Shown here in pieces: positions 59,240 to 64,000 of a stretch of 64,000 bases of DNA. The number at the start of each line of letters is the position of its first letter. Positions within the stretch are counted from its first letter, which is position 1. The notes beneath the pieces were generated by a model. That model was not told the DNA's origin. It searched no databases and saw only the letters and a program-made list of their open reading frames with translations. This DNA comes from Plotosus lineatus. Taxonomy: Eukaryota > Chordata > Actinopteri > Siluriformes > Plotosidae. Where the stretch lies: the NCBI GenBank assembly GCA_024760905.1, contig CM045729.1, positions 7,480,163 through 7,544,162 of the forward strand. Reading direction: 5' to 3'. The position numbers and the translations under genes were made by a program.

Positions 59240-61210
59240 CGACAAAAACTGCCTTTTCATGTATTCATTCCTTGTCTTGATTTGTGGCACCTCTGATCTC
59301 GACCAATTTTGAGCTGTCCATAGAAGATTGCCTTTGGCAGTCTGTTGTCAGACATACGGACTAAGTGTCCTGCCCATCTGAGTTGTGATTTTATCAGAAA
59401 GGATTCTATGCCAGGAATTCCTGCCCAATGCAAAACTCCAGTATTTGGAATTTTGTCCTGTCAGCAGATACCCAAGATTTTGTGGATGCAGCTGAGATGG
59501 AAATGATCAGGTTTCTTTATGTGGTGTCTGTATGTGGTCCATGTTTCACAGGCATAGAGGAGTGTGGGTATGATGACTGCTCTGTATACCTGAAGTTTGG
59601 TCTTTCTACCCCTCTTATCCCACAGCTTTCCTCTGAGGCGCCCAAAGCATTACTTGCTTTGGCAATGAGATGATTCACTTCATCATCCAGAGAGTGATCG
59701 AGACGGGATGCTTCCCAGATAAGTGAATCTGTCAACCACATTTAGTCTTGTCTTCAACGGTGAAGATGGGCTTGACATAGACTTTCTGAGGAGCCTGCTG
59801 ATATATCACTTCAGTCTTCTTGAGGCTGATAATGAGGCCAAATCTTCTACATGCTGAAGAGAAATGGTTCATTATCAGCTGGAGGTCTTCTTCTGAGTGG
59901 GCAAGTAATGCACAGTCATCAGCAAAAAGGAGTTCCCTCACAAGATCTTCAACCAGCTTGGAGACCTTGAGCCTCTTGAGATTAAATAGCTTACCATCTG
60001 TCCGAAACTGTATGCACACCCCTCTGTCCATATTTTGCAAGGCATCCAGTAGCATATTTGAAAACAGTACACTGAACAATGTTGGAGCCATAACACAACC
60101 TTGTTTCACACCTTTTGTAACCTGGAATTGATTTGATATGTTGCCATCTGACATTACCTTAGCCATCATGCCAATGTGGAATTGCATTACCATCTTTGTG
60201 AATTCCTCCAGGTATCCCAGCTTGGCAAGGATTTTCCACATGCCCTCTCGGCTGACTATATTAAAAGCTTTTGTGAGGTCAACAAAAGCAATGTACAAAT
60301 CCACATTCTGCTCCCTGCATTTCTCTTGGATCGGCCTTGCTGCAAATATCATATCTGCTGTTCCTCTGCCACTGCTGAAGCCACATTGAGTTTCTGGAAG
60401 GAATGCGACACTGACAGTGGCTAAAATGAATTCTTGCTAGTATCTTGCCTGTTATGACTAAGAGAAATGTATCCCTGTGGTTGTCACACTTGCAGCAAGA
60501 GCCTTTCCCTTTGTACAAACTGACGATTGATGCATCCTCGAATTTTTGACATGTCCTTTCCTCTTCCCACATGATCTGGAAAAGTTTGGTCAGATGGTGA
60601 ATAAGGTGGTGACCTCCGAACTTGCTGGTATCTGATCTAGGTGTTTTGCCATTTTACAAAGTTTTGATGGCTTTCTGTGTCTTGTCGAATGATGGTATGT
60701 TAGCAAGAGATGCCACAATGGGCTTCTATACAATCTCCACAATGGTGTCTAGATCGATGTCTGACTACTGATTTAGCAGGGTGCTGAAGTGCTCTGCCCA
60801 CTTTTCCTTGATAAGGTTTTTATCAGTCAGGAATGTGCTTTCATCACCAGATAACAGAGGCACTGTTCCATTTCGAATTGGTCCATATATGGCCTTCATT
60901 GCATTGTAGAAGCTTTTGGTGTCATTCTCATCTGCATATGCTTGCGTTTTTCTTCAGCTTTTCTTTTCCACCAGGTGTCGCACATCTCCTTCAGCCTGTG
61001 AAAGGAATGATTCATTAGGCACCTGCACGTGATGATTTTATAGTGGGAGAGATATGTGGTGCGTCTGTCCCACTCTCTTAGCTTCTCACATCTTGATCCA
61101 ATGGCATGACAAGTCAAGACGACTGGAGGTGTGTAGAGTTGCAGTGGATGGCCAGAAGTATCTGTTGCACCCATACTTTGCCCTTTACAGCTGTCCACAC
61201 AACTGTGCTG
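59240..61210 (-). pseudogene. Second-lineage LINE, linker to RT, minus strand
   Basis: Minus-strand frames: 61198-60896 (linker, CDTWWKRKAEEKRKHMQM), 60572-60279 (ASIVSLYKGKGSC), 60352-59732 (IAFVDLTKAFNIVSREGMWK, VTKGVKQGCVMAPTLFSVLF, LLFADDCALLAHSEEDLQLI) and 59741-59240 (C-terminal remnants). The catalytic FADD is kept, unlike the copy at 14126. Stops and frame changes make it inactive. Confidence 0.82.
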
Positions 61211-61455
61211 ACTTGCCTTCCATGCCAGTTTGAATAGCCTATCGATTAATCAGCCTTGTCTGCCAGGTCAGACGTGCTAATGCAGAGGTGGGTGTCCTCT
61301 CCTATTTCCTTATAGGTGGGACATGATTTGCGAAAGGGTCCATCTCATGCGCTTAAGAGGTGGCATCCCCTAGCAACACCAATCAGTGACTGGCGAGTCC
61401 CCTTTCTTAGTTTAGCATGACTACCGAGTCAGGGTCCCAGGGTATGGCCATAAAA
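61211..61455. other. Unassigned, possibly LINE 5' region
   Basis: No frame or repeat recognised between the LINE and the SINE. Confidence 0.35.
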
Positions 61456-61762
61456 AGGTAAGTCTGTTGGGTTTTTACACCCGAGCCTCGTGGCTCATCA
61501 GGCAGGTGCTTATCCCTGGTTTCCATAGCGTGAAGCAACCAGGAGTTCAACTCCCCCCTGGATGGGACGCTAGTCCATCGCAGGTTACCTTCCCAGTATA
61601 TTTTTACTGGTACCCATTTATACTGCTGGGTGAACAGCGGCACACTTGTGGTTGAGACATTGCCCAGGGGTCTTAGCACAGTGAGGGTCTCAGTGGGATT
61701 CGAACTCACAACCTCTTGATCATGAGCGCATCACCCTAACCACTATGCCACCGGCCCCACCA
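61456..61762 (-). mobile_element. SINE family B, minus strand, full length
   Basis: In reverse: head GGGGCCGGTGGCATAGTGGT (box A region), box B-like GAGTTCGAATCCCAC, CAGCAGTATAAATGGGTACC, GGTAACCTGCGATGGACTAG and the tail up to CAACAGACTTAC. GGGTATGGCCATAA occurs on both sides (61440-61453 and 61763-61776), a likely target-site duplication. Confidence 0.9.
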
Positions 61763-61812
61763 GGGTATGGCCATAAGTGTGTCTATAATATAGATATGAA
61801 TCTAATAACATG

Positions 61813-63388
61813 TACTTTGAAGAGCTGATGAATGAGGAAAATGAGAGAGAGAGAAATAGTAGAAGAAGTGACTTTCGAGGACCAGGAAGTAGCAAAGATT
61901 AGTAAGGATGAAGATTAGTAAGGAAGATTAGTGAGGAGGGCATTGAAGAGAATGAAGAGTGGAAAGGCAGTTGGTCCTGATGACATACCGGTGGGGGCAT
62001 GGAAGTGTCTAGGAGAGGTAGCAGTAGATTTCCGGACAAGAACATTCGACAAGGTCTTAGAGAGTGAGAGGATGCCAGAGGAATGGAGGAGAGGTGTGAT
62101 GGTGCCCATTTTTAAGAACAAGGGAGACGTGCAGAGTTGTGGCAACTACAGAGGGATAAAGTTGATGAGCCATACGATGAAGTTATGGGAGAGAATAGTG
62201 GAAGCTGGACTAAGGGCAGAGGTCAGCATTTGTGAACAACAGTTTGGTTTCATGCCAAGAAAGAGCACCACAGATGCAGTGTTTGCCTTGAGGATGTTAA
62301 TGGAGAAGTACAGAGAAGGTCAGAAGGAGCTGCATTGTGCCTTTGTGGATCTGGAGAAAGCATATGACAGGGTGCCGAGAGAGGAACTGTGGTATTGCAT
62401 GAGGAAGTCTGGAGTGGCAAAGAAGTATGTTAGAGTGGTGCAGGACATGTATGAGAGATGTCAGACAGTGGTGAGGTGTGCTGTCGGTGTGACAGAAGAG
62501 TGACAGTAGGACTGCATCAAGGGTCAGCTCTGAGCCCCTTCTTGTTTGCTATGGTGATGGACAGGCTGACAGACGAGGTTAGACAAGATTCCCCATGGAC
62601 TATGATGTTTGCAGATGACATTGTGATCTGAAGTGAGAGTAGAGATCAAGTGCAGGAAAATTTAGAGAGGTGGACGTATGCCCTGGAAAGGAGGGAAATG
62701 ATGGTTAGTCTCAGTAAGACAGAATACATGTGTATGAATGACAAGGACCCAAGAGGAACGGTGAGGTTACAGGGAGCAGAGATAAAGAAGGTGGAGGAAT
62801 TTAAGTACTTAGGCTCAACCATCCAGAGCAACGGAGAGTGTGCAAAAGAGGTGAAGAAGCATGTGCAGGCAGGTTGGAACGGTTGGAGAAAAGTGTCTAG
62901 TGTGATGTGTGATAGGAGGGTATCGGCAAGAATGAAAGGAAAAGTGTAGAAGACGGTGTTGAGGCCAGCAATGTTGTATGATTTAGAAACAGTGGCCCTG
63001 GGGAAAAGACAGGAGGCAGAGCTGGAAGTAGCAGAGATGAAAATGTTGAGGTTCTCTTTGGAAGTAACGAGGATGGATAGGATCAGGAATGAGCACATCA
63101 GAGGGACAGCCCATGTAAGGGGTTTTGGAGACAAAGTCAGAGAGGCTAGATTGAGATGGTTTGCACATGTACATAGGATTGATAGTGAGTCTCTTGGTAG
63201 TAGGATGCTGAGGTTGGAACTGCCATGCAGAAGGTCTAGAGGAAGACCAAAGAGACGATTCATGGATGTGATGAAGGATGACATAAAGGTAGTTGGTGTA
63301 AGAGAAGAAGATGCAGAGGATAGGGTGAGATGGAGGCAGATGATTTGCTGTGGTGACCCCTGAAGGAAAAAGCCGAAAGGAGAAGAAG
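61813..63388 (+). mobile_element. RTE-like LINE, 5' truncated, with target-site duplication
   Basis: Runs from the linker (EYFEELMNEENERE) through the RT to the 3' tail (AAGCCGAAAGGAGAAGAAG). Flanks AATAACATG (61804-61812) and AACAACATG (63389-63397) differ at one base. Confidence 0.88.
61931..63363 (+). pseudogene. RTE RT pseudogene with nonsense change in the catalytic loop region
   Basis: RT blocks NYRGIKLMSHTMKLWERIVE, FGFMPRKSTTDAVFALRML and CAFVDLEKAYDRVP are intact in 61931-62503. A small deletion at about 62502 (after CAVGVTEE) breaks the frame. The catalytic MMFADDIVI follows, but the next codon is TGA (about 62628) where relatives have Cys. Another stop at about 62947 replaces Tyr (KGKVYK in relatives). 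The C-terminus to RWRQMICCGDP is otherwise readable. Confidence 0.88.
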
Positions 63389-63397
63389 AACAACATG

Positions 63398-63568
63398 TTT
63401 GAGTGTATAGTAGAGAATCTTATAATCTCATCAACTAAAGTCGAACAGTGAGATGCTGTACATTGAAATTGAGAAACTGTTCATGCAATGTTTGTTGCAC
63501 ATAATTGAATTACAGAAACTGAAGATTTGTAAATTTGTAAGATATTATACTTTAATTATTCATATATA
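63398..63568. other. AT-rich spacer
   Basis: Nothing recognised. Confidence 0.4.
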
Positions 63569-64000
63569 CAGTGGTACCTTGACTTTCGAGTGTCCCTAAT
63601 GACAAATTTTCCATGATATGAACTTTGATCCCAACAAAAATATGCCCAATCCAATCTGCCAAAAGACTTTTCATATCATTTGCTCGATGCTTTTTGCCTA
63701 CACCATAGAAAACACAGTGAGAGAGCCACTGCCACTCAGTGCAGAGGATGCGCAATCACACTTATAAAGCTAGTCCACCAGTATGTTACAAAAAGCATGT
63801 TCCCTCGGGTCTCTATTACTCAGCCCTCCTTTCCACTCCATCATTAGCAGCGTGCACGCGCACAAAAGTTTTTCTTTTCAGTGGTTCGGATTTTGTGACT
63901 TTTTTAGTTTTAGTTGAAGTGATCAAAATTAGTGAACTGAAATAAAACGGTTAAAAATCCAATAAATAAATAAATTAAAAGTTTCAAAAATTAGTAGTGT
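63569..64000. mobile_element. MITE with MITE 3-type end, right end not seen
   Basis: Begins TACAGTGGTACCTTGACTTT, the terminus type of MITE 3 (40198-40891). The opposite end is not present before the window edge, so its extent is unknown. Confidence 0.45.

Overview
The window is vertebrate, and almost certainly teleost, nuclear DNA. It holds one confidently recognised host gene, many TG/CA, TA, CT and GA microsatellites, and a dense collection of fish-type transposons: RTE-like and other LINEs, tRNA-derived SINEs, hAT and Tc1/mariner relics, TIR-flanked MITEs and Penelope-like tails. I saw no bacterial or viral operon, rRNA gene, functional tRNA gene or CRISPR array.

Host gene. Nineteen coding exons of importin-11 (ipo11, a nuclear import receptor of the importin-beta family) lie on the + strand between 26550 and 56187. 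With GT/AG introns and consistent phases they join into about 630 codons, roughly two thirds of the ~975-residue protein. The 5' non-coding exon(s) are not located. No further exon was recognised between 56188 and 64000. Introns 1, 6, 8, 10 and 15 carry most of the transposon load.

Layout. 1-5275: two RTE-like LINE copies in tail-to-tail inverted orientation inside a GTGTAAAG-type minisatellite. 5276-10630: microsatellites, one SINE, a 1.36 kb purine-rich array, a small Cys-rich open frame, an LTR-like stretch and a hairpin. 10630-19905: an L2-like LINE relic, a second tail-to-tail RTE pair, a Penelope-like tail, a second LINE lineage, and an RTE copy inserted in a SINE. 19906-26549: V-SINEs, a CpG/CRE-bearing stretch that could be a promoter, a TG/GA array, a hAT relic with a nested Penelope-like tail, and a minisatellite. 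26550-56187: ipo11 exons and transposon-filled introns. 56188-64000: a third Penelope-like tail, SINEs, a hAT nested in an RTE, a minus-strand LINE, and an RTE copy with flanking direct repeats.

Main points for a second look. (1) Three dispersed copies of a compact motif fit the hammerhead ribozyme fold (13853-13907 +, 22408-22462 -, 56903-56957 +). (2) Many ipo11 introns carry (CA)n just inside the 5' splice site and (GT)n just before the 3' splice site, sometimes instead of a polypyrimidine tract. (3) A 32-bp tandem duplication creates three successive candidate 3' splice sites before ipo11 exon 14. (4) TE copies recur as inverted pairs. (5) Several nested insertions have readable target-site duplications. 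All calls were made by eye from the sequence; no search or folding program was run.
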